Part shown: positions 18,564 to 28,117 of the stretch, one piece after another
Layout of the letters: each line of letters opens with the position of its first letter
Position numbering within the stretch: position 1 is the first letter of the stretch
Assembly: GCA_937952135.1 (NCBI GenBank)
Contig: CALFYL010000303.1
Span: forward strand, 5,825 to 69,824
Source: an uncultured Planctomycetia bacterium
GTDB taxonomy: Bacteria; Planctomycetota; UBA1135; GCA-002686595
Direction of reading: 5' to 3'
DNA length: 64,000 nucleotides
The notes under the pieces: generated by a model
What the model saw: the letters and a program-made list of their open reading frames with translations, nothing else
Databases searched by the model: none
What the model was told of the DNA's origin: nothing
Program-made: the position numbers and the translations under genes

Positions 18564-21500
18564 ACATCACCGACCTGGCTTCGGGAGAGGTCTCGACCTT
18601 CGAGGTCAAGCCGAGCGCGGCAGCCGACTTCGACCTCGTCATCGAAGCTCGCGCGGAGGCGGCACTGCAGTTCTCCGATATTGCCGGCGAGTCGCTGTTG
18701 CGAATCGGCCCGACTGCGTGGATCGTCGTCGGCGCTGACAAGCGGGCAATCGCGGCGCTCCAGCGACTCCGGGATCGCAACCTCCCGCGCGTCGCCTGGG
18801 TCGCCGCCGTCCGCCCGAAGGGGAAGAAGAGCGAAGCGGTGCTCGTGCAGGTGCACGAGTTCCCCGCGCGCTACGACTGGCCCGACCCGGTCGACATCGG
18901 CGTCGACGACAAGCTCGTCGAGCAGGTGAGGCAAAAGCTCGCCCGAAGCGTCACGGCTGCCGAGGCCACCCAGTGGCTGAACGATCGGTTCATCCTCCAG
19001 GCCGACGATGGCACTGCGAGGGTATTCCTCTCGGGAAGCCCGACGCCGGAGACCGACCAGAGTGGCGCCTTCCGGCTTCACGGTCGAGGGTACGCGGTTG
19101 ACGTTGCCAAGGGACGCGACGACAAGCTCCTCGCCACCCGAGTCGTGGAGGCAAGACGCGGTAGCACTCCCGACGAGCGCCGCCCTGTGGTCCTCGTGCT
19201 CGGGCGCATTCGGTTCTGCGATGCGACCATCGCGGGCGCATTTCGTGGCGCCGCGCGGACTCAGCTCGATCAGCTCGTCGAGCAAGCCGGCAGCTATCTC
19301 AGCGTTTGGAAGGAGTACAACAAGCTCGAACGCGAAAGCGTGCTGCGTCGCGCGCGAGCCCTCGGCTGGCTTCGGTACAGCAGGCGGCTGCTGCAGGGTG
19401 ACGGGCGATGGCGCTTCTTCGTAGAGGACACGAAGCAGCTCGAAACCGCCCTCCAGGTGCTGCGCAACGCGGGGGACGTCGACCTCGAGGCCGCGCAGAA
19501 CCCGCCGCCCGAGCTGCAGCAGGTGACTGACGACGCCGCGACGACGACCGACGCCGGCACCGCGAGCTCTGAGCGGTCGCGGATCTTCGTCGGCTCCTTC
19601 TCGGGCGCCGAGCCCCAGCGGCGCACGATCGATCTGCAGCCTCCGATCGACAGTGATGACCGTGAGCCGCCCGAGAGCGGCGTGTTGTTTCTGAGCGTGA
19701 GTGGCGATCGCAAGCGCCTCGAACGGCGCGAGCACGCGCAGTCGCTCGTCGCGTCTGCAGAGTGCCCAATGCCCCAGCTTGGTCTCCTGCTTGAGGGAAG
19801 CGCTGTCCCCGAGCGCCGCAGAAAGACGGAGGACGCACTCTCTGTCGCCGCACGCGCAGTGTTCGGTGGTGAGCCCACTGCGCGGCAGGTGGAGGCGCTG
19901 CGCGTTGCCCTCAACACGCCCGACATCGCCATGATTCAGGGACCGCCGGGAACTGGCAAGACGAAGACTATCGCTGCGCTTGAGGTTCGACTCGCCGAAA
20001 TTTCCGAAAGTGACCTTGCGGGTAGGACCTTGCTGACGAGCTATCAACACGACGCGGTCGAGCACGCGGCGTCAAAGACGCTCGTCTTCGGCCTCCCGGC
20101 GATCAAAGTGGGGCGCAAGCGAGGGACGACCGATCAGAGCGACGGCTTCGATCGTTGGCGTCGAGAGAGAGCGGACGCTGTGCGCGCAGACCTGTCGAAC
20201 CTCCCCGAACGCCCCGTGACAGAGGTCCTCCGCAAGGTAAGAACGCTCGCCGCCGCCTACGTCGCGTCGCCGCTCACGGCCGACGAGTCGCTGCGCGTCG
20301 CTCGCGAGGTGCAGGACCTCTGCAGCAGCTACGTCCCGCCCACCCTGAACGACCGGCTCGACGTGCTTCGTCAGGAGCTCTCGCGCTCCCCGCAGATCGA
20401 CGATGCAGGGGGCGACGACCGCGCTCTTGCCCTCAAGGCAGTTCGCGCACTGCGCACCGACCCCATCGCGTTCGGCGATGATGGCCCTCGGAACGCCGAC
20501 CGCGCACGCCTGCGGCTCCAGCGCATGGGTCTCTACGACGAGGGCAAGCACCGAGTCCTGAGCGAAGCGGCCGAGTGGACCAGCGAGGACGCGCCGGCGT
20601 TCCTCTCCGAGCTGAAGACGCTGCAGGATGGTCTGATCGATCTTCTTTCGGCCGAGAAGCCGGTCGGCGCTCCGATGGTTCACAGCGACCTCGAGAGCCT
20701 TCTCCCGGAGATCGTCGACGCGGTCTACGCCAAGGCTCGCGAGTCAGCGGGCGGCGAGGACGCGGTCCTCTACGAGTACCTCAACGACCTGGAGAACGAC
20801 ATCGACGCGGTCCGCGACGCGGTGCGGAGCTACACCGTCGTGCTCGCAGCCACCTGTCAGCAGTCGGTCGGCTTCCAGATGAGCCAGGCGAAGGGCGAAG
20901 ACACCGTCTTCGCGAACGTGATCGTCGACGAGGCGGCGCGCGCCAACCCGCTCGACCTGTTCATCCCGATGTCACGCGCGGAGCGGCGCATCATCCTGGT
21001 CGGCGACCACCGCCAGCTTCCACACATCCTCGAGCCCGACATCGAGAGCCAGCTCGAGCAATCGGTCTCCGACGCGACGACGGCCGCGCTGCGTCGCAGC
21101 CTCTTCGAGCGCCTGTTCCAGGCGATGAAGGAGCGAGAGGCGAAGGACGGCATCAAGCGCACGGTCACGCTCGACAAGCAGTACCGGATGCACCCCGTGC
21201 TCGGGTCGTTCGTCAGCGACACGTTCTACGCTCCCTATGGCGAGGGCTTCGAGTCGCCCCGCCGCCCGGAGGAGTTCGTTCACGACCTGCCCGGATACGC
21301 CGGGCGCGTTGCCGCGTGGGTGGACTTGCCTCTCTCTCGCGGCCGCGAGCACGGTGGTCAAAGCAAACGGCGCGCTGTCGAGGCCGAGTGGATCGCGAAG
21401 GAGGTCGAGCGCCTCGCGACCGCGCGGCGAGATCTCAGCTTCGGCGTCATCTCGTTCTACTCGGCACAGGCCGACGAGGTGCTGCTCGCGATGGAGAAGC

Positions 21501-21886
21501 GTGGGATGTCCGAGCGGCTCGACGACGGCTCCTACCGCGTCAAGGATGCTTGGCGCGAGACGCGCAGCGAGGACGGGCGGCTCATCGAGCGATTGCGCGT
21601 CGGTACCGTCGACGCCTTCCAGGGCAAGGAGTTCGACGTCGTGCTCCTGTCGATGACGAGAGCGAACGACCTGCCCGTGTCGGATGAGCGCTCCCTCCGG
21701 CGGAAGTTCGGCCACCTGATGCTCGAGAACCGACTGTGCGTCGCGATGAGCCGGCAGCAGCGGCTTCTCGTCGTCGTCGGGGACTCGGCGATGCTGAGGG
21801 GCGAAGCGTCGGAGAAGGCGCTGCGCGGCCTCGTCGCTTTCCGTGAACTCTGTGGAGGGAAACATGGCCTTGCTGTTCAAGCGTGA
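18560..21886 (+). CDS. UPF1/DNA2-like superfamily 1 helicase (CnuH-like)
   Basis: A 1108-residue SF1 helicase. A roughly 450-residue N-terminal region lacks motifs I recognise. The helicase core follows: Walker A QGPPGTGKTKT (about 460), motif II VDEAARANPLDL (about 790), motif III VGDHRQLPHI, motif IV LDKQYRMHP, motif V GTVDAFQGKEFDVVLLS and motif VI VAMSRQQRLLVVVGD. This pattern is UPF1/DNA2-like, a group that acts on RNA or on single-stranded DNA. In CoCoNuT systems a helicase of this type (CnuH) accompanies the McrB/McrC homologues and TerY-P genes; I infer the same role here. The ATG overlaps the kinase stop by ATGA. An insertion of about 270 residues between motifs Ia and II is helical. 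Confidence 0.9.
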   Translation: MNITDLASGEVSTFEVKPSAAADFDLVIEARAEAALQFSDIAGESLLRIGPTAWIVVGADKRAIAALQRLRDRNLPRVAWVAAVRPKGKKSEAVLVQVHEFPARYDWPDPVDIGVDDKLVEQVRQKLARSVTAAEATQWLNDRFILQADDGTARVFLSGSPTPETDQSGAFRLHGRGYAVDVAKGRDDKLLATRVVEARRGSTPDERRPVVLVLGRIRFCDATIAGAFRGAARTQLDQLVEQAGSYLSVWKEYNKLERESVLRRARALGWLRYSRRLLQGDGRWRFFVEDTKQLETALQVLRNAGDVDLEAAQNPPPELQQVTDDAATTTDAGTASSERSRIFVGSFSGAEPQRRTIDLQPPIDSDDREPPESGVLFLSVSGDRKRLERREHAQSLVASAECPMPQLGLLLEGSAVPERRRKTEDALSVAARAVFGGEPTARQVEALRVALNTPDIAMIQGPPGTGKTKTIAALEVRLAEISESDLAGRTLLTSYQHDAVEHAASKTLVFGLPAIKVGRKRGTTDQSDGFDRWRRERADAVRADLSNLPERPVTEVLRKVRTLAAAYVASPLTADESLRVAREVQDLCSSYVPPTLNDRLDVLRQELSRSPQIDDAGGDDRALALKAVRALRTDPIAFGDDGPRNADRARLRLQRMGLYDEGKHRVLSEAAEWTSEDAPAFLSELKTLQDGLIDLLSAEKPVGAPMVHSDLESLLPEIVDAVYAKARESAGGEDAVLYEYLNDLENDIDAVRDAVRSYTVVLAATCQQSVGFQMSQAKGEDTVFANVIVDEAARANPLDLFIPMSRAERRIILVGDHRQLPHILEPDIESQLEQSVSDATTAALRRSLFERLFQAMKEREAKDGIKRTVTLDKQYRMHPVLGSFVSDTFYAPYGEGFESPRRPEEFVHDLPGYAGRVAAWVDLPLSRGREHGGQSKRRAVEAEWIAKEVERLATARRDLSFGVISFYSAQADEVLLAMEKRGMSERLDDGSYRVKDAWRETRSEDGRLIERLRVGTVDAFQGKEFDVVLLSMTRANDLPVSDERSLRRKFGHLMLENRLCVAMSRQQRLLVVVGDSAMLRGEASEKALRGLVAFRELCGGKHGLAVQA

Positions 21887-23441
21887 GGCGCCGGTCCTCC
21901 ACTTCGGGCCGCGTCTGCCCAAGGACCCCAGCACGAACCAACGGATGCGGTGGAGCGAGCGCCGCTTCGTCCTCTGGTCCGCGCTGATGTACCGCGTGGT
22001 GGCGCCCGAGGTGCGCGACCGCGAGCTCAACGTCCTCCAGAAGGCGGTGCTCGGGATGTGCCGTGCGGGTACGACCAACGTGCAACGCATCGGCGATCGA
22101 CTCCACATTCACCCCGACCTCGCGGCGCTCATCTACCTGGAGCTGCAGGAGCGCGGGCTGCTCGGCAGCAACGGGCTACCGACAGAGAAGGGACGCGAAC
22201 TCTTCGAGGAGCAGACCCTCGATGCGCGCCGGATGGTGACAGGCCACGTGTTCCAGGACCCGTGGTCCGGGGACCTCTGGCCGCGCTTCGTCGAGAAGCT
22301 CGACTACGTCGAGTTGCAGCAGAACCCCAACGGGTTCCCCGACCTCGTGCTCGGCTCCAAGGGTAAGCCCCGCAGGGAGCGAGCATTCATGGTGCTCCCC
22401 GGCGACCTCGCGCTCCCTCCGGCCCCGGGTGCTTCTGACATCGTTCGCGTCACCCGTCGGCATCGCTCGGCGCTTCGACGCTCGGAGTCCTACGAGAGCG
22501 CCGACGAGGACGACACGTTCGCGCACGCGGGCAGCGTCGTTCTCGAGCGCGTGTCGCTCGTGGATGATCGGCCCACTCCGGTGTTCGTCACGAGCTTCAT
22601 GTTCCTGCCCGAGGCCGGTGACCTCGCGGGCGAGTGGCACGCGTGCGACCCCTTCGGGCTTGGCGTTAGCCCGACGCTGCGACGAGCGCTCGAACGCGAG
22701 ATGCGGTCGTCATCGGTTCTCCGCTCGGTCCTCGAGGGCATGATCGGCCGCTCGCTCGACGAGCAGATCCAGGACCAGCAGCGCTTGGCAAGCGGGATTC
22801 GCGCGATGGCGATCAACAACGTCGAGAAGGAGCTGTCGATCAGTGCGCGCGATCTTCCCCAGTACGAAGACCTCGTCGCGCTCGAGTACGCCCACGTTGA
22901 GGCTGGGTTGCTTGGCGATTCGTGCCCGGAGCACAAGCTTCGCGCGCTCGTCGGCGATGCCCGGCGCGCACTCGAGACCACCTTCGGCGCGATCTTCCAG
23001 CGCCATCCGCCGCGCCAAGTTTGGCGACGCGTCTACACGGATCGTCGGCCTGTCGAAGACGACGTCTACTGCCAGGGTGTCTACGAGGCGTCGGCGAAGG
23101 CCGTTGGCTTCCAAGTGCCGCTGCCCGAGGCTCTCGCTCGCGTGAAGCCCAACCACGTGAAAGCCGCGTGTTACCCCGACGGCAAATGGCGTCTTCGCGG
23201 CGCGATAATCGCCGCCGTGCTCGCAGCGCGCGACGACCGCGCGCATCCACTTCGTCGCGCCGCAGCTCAAGAGCCGAAGCTGCTCGAACTACTCGACGGC
23301 GTAGCGAGGGCCGGCGGTGCGGTTCACGCCGACGCCGAGCGTCCCTCCCTTCAGTCGGTGCTACCTGTCGTCTCTGACGTCTACCGCGCCGTAGGTCTGC
23401 TCTCGGGCCTTGGCCATTCGTTCGACTCCGCGAGGAGCTGA
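21864..23441 (+). CDS. Uncharacterised protein with N-terminal winged-helix-like segment
   Basis: A 525-residue soluble protein that I do not recognise. The ATG at 21864 has a GGAGGG ribosome site and overlaps the helicase gene by 23 bases. Residues about 55-115 (ELNVLQKAVLGMC...DRLHIHPDLAALIYLELQERGLL) resemble a winged-helix module as seen in proteins that also process or sense nucleic acids. The middle has beta strands around VLERVSLVDDRPTPVFVTSFMFLP; a long helical C-terminus follows. There is no signal peptide, membrane segment or known catalytic motif. Its fixed place between helicase and McrB-like genes suggests a structural or target-recognition subunit, an inference from position alone. 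Confidence 0.8.
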   Translation: MALLFKREAPVLHFGPRLPKDPSTNQRMRWSERRFVLWSALMYRVVAPEVRDRELNVLQKAVLGMCRAGTTNVQRIGDRLHIHPDLAALIYLELQERGLLGSNGLPTEKGRELFEEQTLDARRMVTGHVFQDPWSGDLWPRFVEKLDYVELQQNPNGFPDLVLGSKGKPRRERAFMVLPGDLALPPAPGASDIVRVTRRHRSALRRSESYESADEDDTFAHAGSVVLERVSLVDDRPTPVFVTSFMFLPEAGDLAGEWHACDPFGLGVSPTLRRALEREMRSSSVLRSVLEGMIGRSLDEQIQDQQRLASGIRAMAINNVEKELSISARDLPQYEDLVALEYAHVEAGLLGDSCPEHKLRALVGDARRALETTFGAIFQRHPPRQVWRRVYTDRRPVEDDVYCQGVYEASAKAVGFQVPLPEALARVKPNHVKAACYPDGKWRLRGAIIAAVLAARDDRAHPLRRAAAQEPKLLELLDGVARAGGAVHADAERPSLQSVLPVVSDVYRAVGLLSGLGHSFDSARS

Positions 23442-23447
23442 CAGACC

Positions 23448-25916
23448 ATGAGCAAGAAGAACAAGCACCGCAATCAGAAGCAGCCACAGCAGGCCAAGAC
23501 CCCCACTTCCTCGCCGACGCCGCCCGTCGTAGCCCCTGCGGCCCCCGAGACGCCAGCCGCAGCGATCGCGGCGATCACCGAAGCGAACCACGCTGTCGTC
23601 GCGGAGGCGACCGAGGAAGAGGTGAATGTCGCGCTCGCCACGCCTCCATCCTCGGAGGCGTCGAACCTCGATCTCATCGCCACCGCGATACGGATCAACG
23701 AAACCCTCGCGCTGTTGAAGGCCCGGAGCGACCGGCTGGCGAAGCGAGAAGAGGAACTCGCCGCCCTTGAACACACAGTGCTCGCGCATAACGAAGAGCT
23801 GAACGCGCGTGCGACTGCGTTCGAGGACGTGGAACAACGAGCCAAGCAAACACTCGCCAAAACGAAACAAACCGAGGACGAGCTGCGGAAGCGCGATGTC
23901 CTTCTCCTGGAAAGGGAGACTGCGATTCGCGCGCGTGAGCTGAACGCAGAGGCGGACTTCGCGGCTGAGCGTAGGGCATCGCTGAAGCAGCTCGACGACG
24001 AGGCGACGACGCTGCGCGACGAGCTCTCCAAGGCGCGGGCGCAGATCGCCAAGGAGCGCGCGGACTGGGAGGCCCAGCGTCGCGCTGAGGACGAGCGCTG
24101 GCGTGACGAGCAGAAGCGAGCCGCAGCCGTGCGCGAGAGTGCCCTCGCGGAGACGGAGCGTTCGAGCGCCGAGCAGCTCCATGCCGAGCGCGAGGTGCTC
24201 TCGAAAGAACGCGCGGAACTGAAGAAGCGCGCGGCACAGGTCGAGCTCGAGCGCGATGTCCTGCGTGAAGACCGCGAGGCGCTCGACGAGCGAGTGGCGG
24301 GCCGTGCAGCCCACGAACTAGAGACGGCGAATGCCAAGCAGAAGCACCTCGAGGCGCGCCTCGCGAGCGCGCAAGCGACCAGGGACGAGCTCTACGAGAA
24401 GCTGCGACTTCGCGACGAAGCAGAGCGCGCGTTGGGCAATCGACCTCTCGACGAGGTGAAGAAGGAGCTCGATAGCCTCATCCGGGAGCGCGACTCGCTG
24501 AAGGCGCTGCTCGCCAAGCGTCCGAACCACGATGTTACCGAGCGGCTCGCTAGCCTGGAGCGCGCGCAGGAGGAGTGGGAGTCGGAGCGCGCCCGGCTCA
24601 CGCAGGAGAGCGTCGCCGCCAGAACCGCGCTCGCGAAGGCGTCGATCGCCGTCACCGAGCTCGAGACGCTCCGCGACCAGAAGGCTGCGCTGGAGAGCGC
24701 CCGCGACCTCCTGCATACGGCGCTCGAGGAGCTACGCAAGGATGTCAACGAGCGCATTCGACGCGCCGGCGGCGTGAGCCCATTCCCGGCATGCAGCCAG
24801 ATGGACGGCGACAGCGGGCTCCAGACCCAGACGCCCGTGACCGACGAGATCTCCGACCTGAAGGCGTTCTGCCAGGATCTCCAGCACCGCATCGCCATCG
24901 ATCCGGCCAACCCGGACAAGGTGCTGTTCTACGAGCTGCGTGAAATCCGCTGCTTCTTGGGCGGCCTCGCGATGAGCCGACTCCACCTGCTGCAAGGCAT
25001 CAGCGGAACCGGCAAGACGAGTCTGCCCCTCGCGGTCGCGCGGGCGCTCGGTGCGGGCTCGACCCTCGTCGAGGTGCAGGCCGGCTGGCGAGACCGTCAG
25101 GACCTCGTCGGGCACTTCAACGCCTTCGAGCGGCGGTTCTACGAGTCCGAGTTCCTGCAGGCTCTCTACCGCGCGCAATGCCCCCGCTATTCAGGGCTCG
25201 TCAACATCGTCGTTCTTGACGAGATGAACCTCTCACACCCCGAGCAGTACTTTGCGGACCTGCTCTCGGCGCTCGAGCAGGATCCGCATCTCCAGAAGCT
25301 CGATCTCATGACCGCGCCGGTCGAGCCTGCCCCGGCGAACCTCCGCAACGGCCGCACGCTCACGATCCCGCAGAACGTTTGGTTCGTTGGCACCGCGAAC
25401 CACGACGAGACGACCAAGGACTTCGCAGACAAGACCTACGACCGCGCGCACGTGATGGAGCTGCCTCGCAACCGCGCGCAGTTCCAACCGCAGCGCCTGC
25501 CCGCGCGCGCGCCGGTCTCGTTCGACGCCGTTCGCGCGGCGTTCGCCAAGGCGCGGCAGGATCACGAAGCCGAGGCGAGGGCGGCCTACGCCTTCGTTGA
25601 CGAGTCGTTCGCAGACATCCTCGGGCGTCGTTTCGGGGTGGGCTGGGGGAATCGCCTCGAGCGGCAGATGCTCGACTTCGTTCCGGTCGTCGCAGCGGCG
25701 GGTGGTACGGTGGGCGAGGCTGTCGACCACATCCTCGCAACGAAGCTCCTGCGGAAGGTCCGCGATCGGCACGACACGCGGCCCGAGGACCTCACGGCCC
25801 TCAGTGAACAGATCGCGAAGGCTTGGCCGAAGCTGGACAATTCCACTGACGCGGTGCGCTCCATGTCCATCGTTCGCGACGAGCTGCGTCGCCTCGGAGC
25901 TGCGGAAGAGACGTGA
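23448..25916 (+). CDS. McrB-like AAA+ NTPase with long coiled coil (CnuB-like)
   Basis: An 822-residue protein in three parts. The N-terminal 25 residues are basic and Gln/Lys rich, followed by an Ala/Pro linker. Residues about 80-450 are an almost unbroken heptad-like coiled coil (Glu, Lys, Arg, Ala and Leu rich, essentially no Pro or Gly). The C-terminal part is an McrB-type AAA+ domain: Walker A GISGTGKTS (about 518), Walker B VVLDEMNLSHPEQYF, and the McrB-signature region VGTANHDETTKDFADKTYDRA. McrB hydrolyses GTP and drives the McrC nuclease. Fusion of the McrB domain to an extended coiled coil is the hallmark of CoCoNuT systems, which are predicted to target RNA. It starts six bases after the previous stop and overlaps the next gene. 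Confidence 0.9.
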   Translation: MSKKNKHRNQKQPQQAKTPTSSPTPPVVAPAAPETPAAAIAAITEANHAVVAEATEEEVNVALATPPSSEASNLDLIATAIRINETLALLKARSDRLAKREEELAALEHTVLAHNEELNARATAFEDVEQRAKQTLAKTKQTEDELRKRDVLLLERETAIRARELNAEADFAAERRASLKQLDDEATTLRDELSKARAQIAKERADWEAQRRAEDERWRDEQKRAAAVRESALAETERSSAEQLHAEREVLSKERAELKKRAAQVELERDVLREDREALDERVAGRAAHELETANAKQKHLEARLASAQATRDELYEKLRLRDEAERALGNRPLDEVKKELDSLIRERDSLKALLAKRPNHDVTERLASLERAQEEWESERARLTQESVAARTALAKASIAVTELETLRDQKAALESARDLLHTALEELRKDVNERIRRAGGVSPFPACSQMDGDSGLQTQTPVTDEISDLKAFCQDLQHRIAIDPANPDKVLFYELREIRCFLGGLAMSRLHLLQGISGTGKTSLPLAVARALGAGSTLVEVQAGWRDRQDLVGHFNAFERRFYESEFLQALYRAQCPRYSGLVNIVVLDEMNLSHPEQYFADLLSALEQDPHLQKLDLMTAPVEPAPANLRNGRTLTIPQNVWFVGTANHDETTKDFADKTYDRAHVMELPRNRAQFQPQRLPARAPVSFDAVRAAFAKARQDHEAEARAAYAFVDESFADILGRRFGVGWGNRLERQMLDFVPVVAAAGGTVGEAVDHILATKLLRKVRDRHDTRPEDLTALSEQIAKAWPKLDNSTDAVRSMSIVRDELRRLGAAEET

Positions 25917-28117
25917 GCATCCGAGTCCACGACCGACTCGGCGCTGCCCAAGAAGCGCGTAGCGGCGCTGCCCTGCTGGGGCGCCTCGTCGTGCGCGAGA
26001 ACGCCCCGGGTGAGCTGTTCATGAACTCAATCCCGGCTCACGACGGCATGTTCTTAGTGCCCGAGTCGGCTGGACGCTGGCGCCTGCTGCGAAGCGCCGA
26101 GCGTGTCGAGGGCACCTTTGCGCGCGCTCAAATGCTCGACCCGCTGGACGTTGCGAGCATTCGAACGGTCGGACGTCGCTTGGGCGAGTTGTTCGACCGA
26201 GGCGGCACATGGCTCGATGTGCTCGACATCTCGCCGTTGGTTCCGGGCATGTCGAACCGCGCTGAGTTTCAGCCCTTCGAGCAACTGCTCGAGGAGTGCG
26301 TCGGGCATCTCGCCGAGGTGTGCAGGAAGCCCCGGACGCACTTGCGCGTCGAGGTCGAGCGGATGGCCGTCTCGCGCGCTCGGCGGTTCCCGGCGCAGGC
26401 CGCGAGCTACCTCGCCGCGCACACGGAGGACTGGGAGCGGCCAACTCTGCGCTCCGTGGTCCCCAAGAGGATCCTCGCCACCGTCCGCGAGGACCAGTTC
26501 GACATCTACGAAAACCGCGTCGCAGTGCGGCTTGTCGACCACCTCGTGGTGTACCTGCGCCGGCGCGTTCACGAGGTGACGCGGCTCCTGCGTGTGTTCG
26601 AGGAGGCGGCCGGGAACCACGGCGCGGCAGCCGTTGGCTCGCACTGGCGGCAGAGACGCATCTACGAGCTCTGGGGGGAAACTCTAGATGCGAGTGAGGC
26701 GAAGCGGAAGGCCGAGCGCACCCTCGCGCAGCTGAAGCACCTCCTGTTCACGATCTCCGGAATGAAGGACTCGGCGCTGTACCGAGAGGTTCCGCGAAGG
26801 GCGACGGTGGGCACCAAGCTCACGATGACGAACATCCTGAGCAACGACGTCAACTATCAGCGGGTCGCCGAGCTCTGGCTCGAGTGGGCCCGGCTCGGAC
26901 AGGAGCGGGCCGTCCGGCCGCGAGCGTACTTCGAAGAGATGCAGGATCTCTGTCGATCGTTCGACAGCTTCGCGCTGCTGCTGACGCTTCGGGCGCTCGA
27001 CCAACTCGGGTTCGAACCGACCAACCTCGAGCGGCCGCTCTCGGAATGCGAGGCGGAAGCGCGTCATGGCTCGCGTGTCGTGCGCTTGTCGTGGGCGATC
27101 GCCGACGGGGCGATCGCGCTTCACGGAGAGGGCGTGGAAACGCTGCGCATCGTTCCGCTGTGCAGCTCACTCGCGGCAATCGATGACGAGCAACTCCGAG
27201 GCGTGCTCGCTGACGCTGATGCGCACGTGGTCGGCGGCGTGACAACGGTCATTCTCTACCCGTCGCCCTCCGATGCCGCTGCGTTCGAGCGCCTTGCCCC
27301 GGAGCTGGCTAGGCGGCTTCGGTCTCTGGCCCACGAGGTCAGCAAAGCCGGTCAGCGGGCTGTCGGCTTCCTGCCTGTTTCTCCGTGGGACATCGGCAGC
27401 GTGGAGCGAATGGCACGCCAGCTTCGCTGGAGCACGACGGCCCCGACGTTCCTCGCGTATCCACCGATGATCGCAAGACCGGAATTGCCGGAGCTGGGCC
27501 GCGCGCACGCATGGCTCGAGGCCGTCGCCGATCAGCTCCGAATCGTGCGCGCACCGCTGCCGCACGATGCGGTGCCTGTCAAGCGGCTTGTCGATGACGC
27601 CGCCGCGCAGCTCCATCGTCTCGAGGACGAGCGGGAGAGCATCTCTCTCGAGCTGCGCGAGGTGGTTCGGGAGGGTGGAGCGACGGGTGTCGTCAATGCC
27701 CGCAAGAAGGAGCTGAACGCGCATATCGCCGAGGCGAAGAAGCGGCTTGAGGCACTCCAGCGGTTCGAGCGCGAGCTGTCGAGCGCGGTTGGGGTAGTCG
27801 ACGACCTGCTGGAATGCCCGGCCTGCAACACGCGCGCGGACGCGCGGCGCGACTTCAAGTCGATGGGCCAGCACTTCTCCTGCACGTGCTCAGACTGCTC
27901 GACGGCGTGGGGCACGATTGCTTGCGGTCGTTGCTCGATGTCGATCCCCGTGCTTCGGCTCCACGAGACGGCATGGACGACGCTGGCTGGCGAACCAGGA
28001 TGGGTCGACCGAATGCTGGGGGCTGACGTGCTCGCTGTCCCCCAGGTGGACGGCGCGAAGGTGGGATTCCTCTGCCCGTCCTGCGGACACTGCCCGCTGG
28101 GCGCGCCCACGGCCTAG
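25913..28117 (+). CDS. DUF2357/McrC-like protein with C-terminal zinc ribbon (CnuC-like)
   Basis: A 734-residue protein starting with a GTG that overlaps the McrB-like stop as GTGA. A segment near residues 185-215 (KRILATVREDQFDIYENRVAVRLVDHL) resembles the E-N-R motif region of DUF2357/DUF524 proteins, which are distant McrC relatives paired with McrB NTPases. I could not identify a complete PD-(D/E)XK core by eye, so nuclease activity is inferred from family and context. A helical stretch occupies about 555-620. The C-terminal 110 residues hold several Cys pairs (CPAC, CTCSDC, CGRC, CPSC), most likely a multi-finger zinc ribbon for nucleic-acid binding. It is the last gene of the rightward operon. 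Confidence 0.82.
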   Translation: MSIRVHDRLGAAQEARSGAALLGRLVVRENAPGELFMNSIPAHDGMFLVPESAGRWRLLRSAERVEGTFARAQMLDPLDVASIRTVGRRLGELFDRGGTWLDVLDISPLVPGMSNRAEFQPFEQLLEECVGHLAEVCRKPRTHLRVEVERMAVSRARRFPAQAASYLAAHTEDWERPTLRSVVPKRILATVREDQFDIYENRVAVRLVDHLVVYLRRRVHEVTRLLRVFEEAAGNHGAAAVGSHWRQRRIYELWGETLDASEAKRKAERTLAQLKHLLFTISGMKDSALYREVPRRATVGTKLTMTNILSNDVNYQRVAELWLEWARLGQERAVRPRAYFEEMQDLCRSFDSFALLLTLRALDQLGFEPTNLERPLSECEAEARHGSRVVRLSWAIADGAIALHGEGVETLRIVPLCSSLAAIDDEQLRGVLADADAHVVGGVTTVILYPSPSDAAAFERLAPELARRLRSLAHEVSKAGQRAVGFLPVSPWDIGSVERMARQLRWSTTAPTFLAYPPMIARPELPELGRAHAWLEAVADQLRIVRAPLPHDAVPVKRLVDDAAAQLHRLEDERESISLELREVVREGGATGVVNARKKELNAHIAEAKKRLEALQRFERELSSAVGVVDDLLECPACNTRADARRDFKSMGQHFSCTCSDCSTAWGTIACGRCSMSIPVLRLHETAWTTLAGEPGWVDRMLGADVLAVPQVDGAKVGFLCPSCGHCPLGAPTA

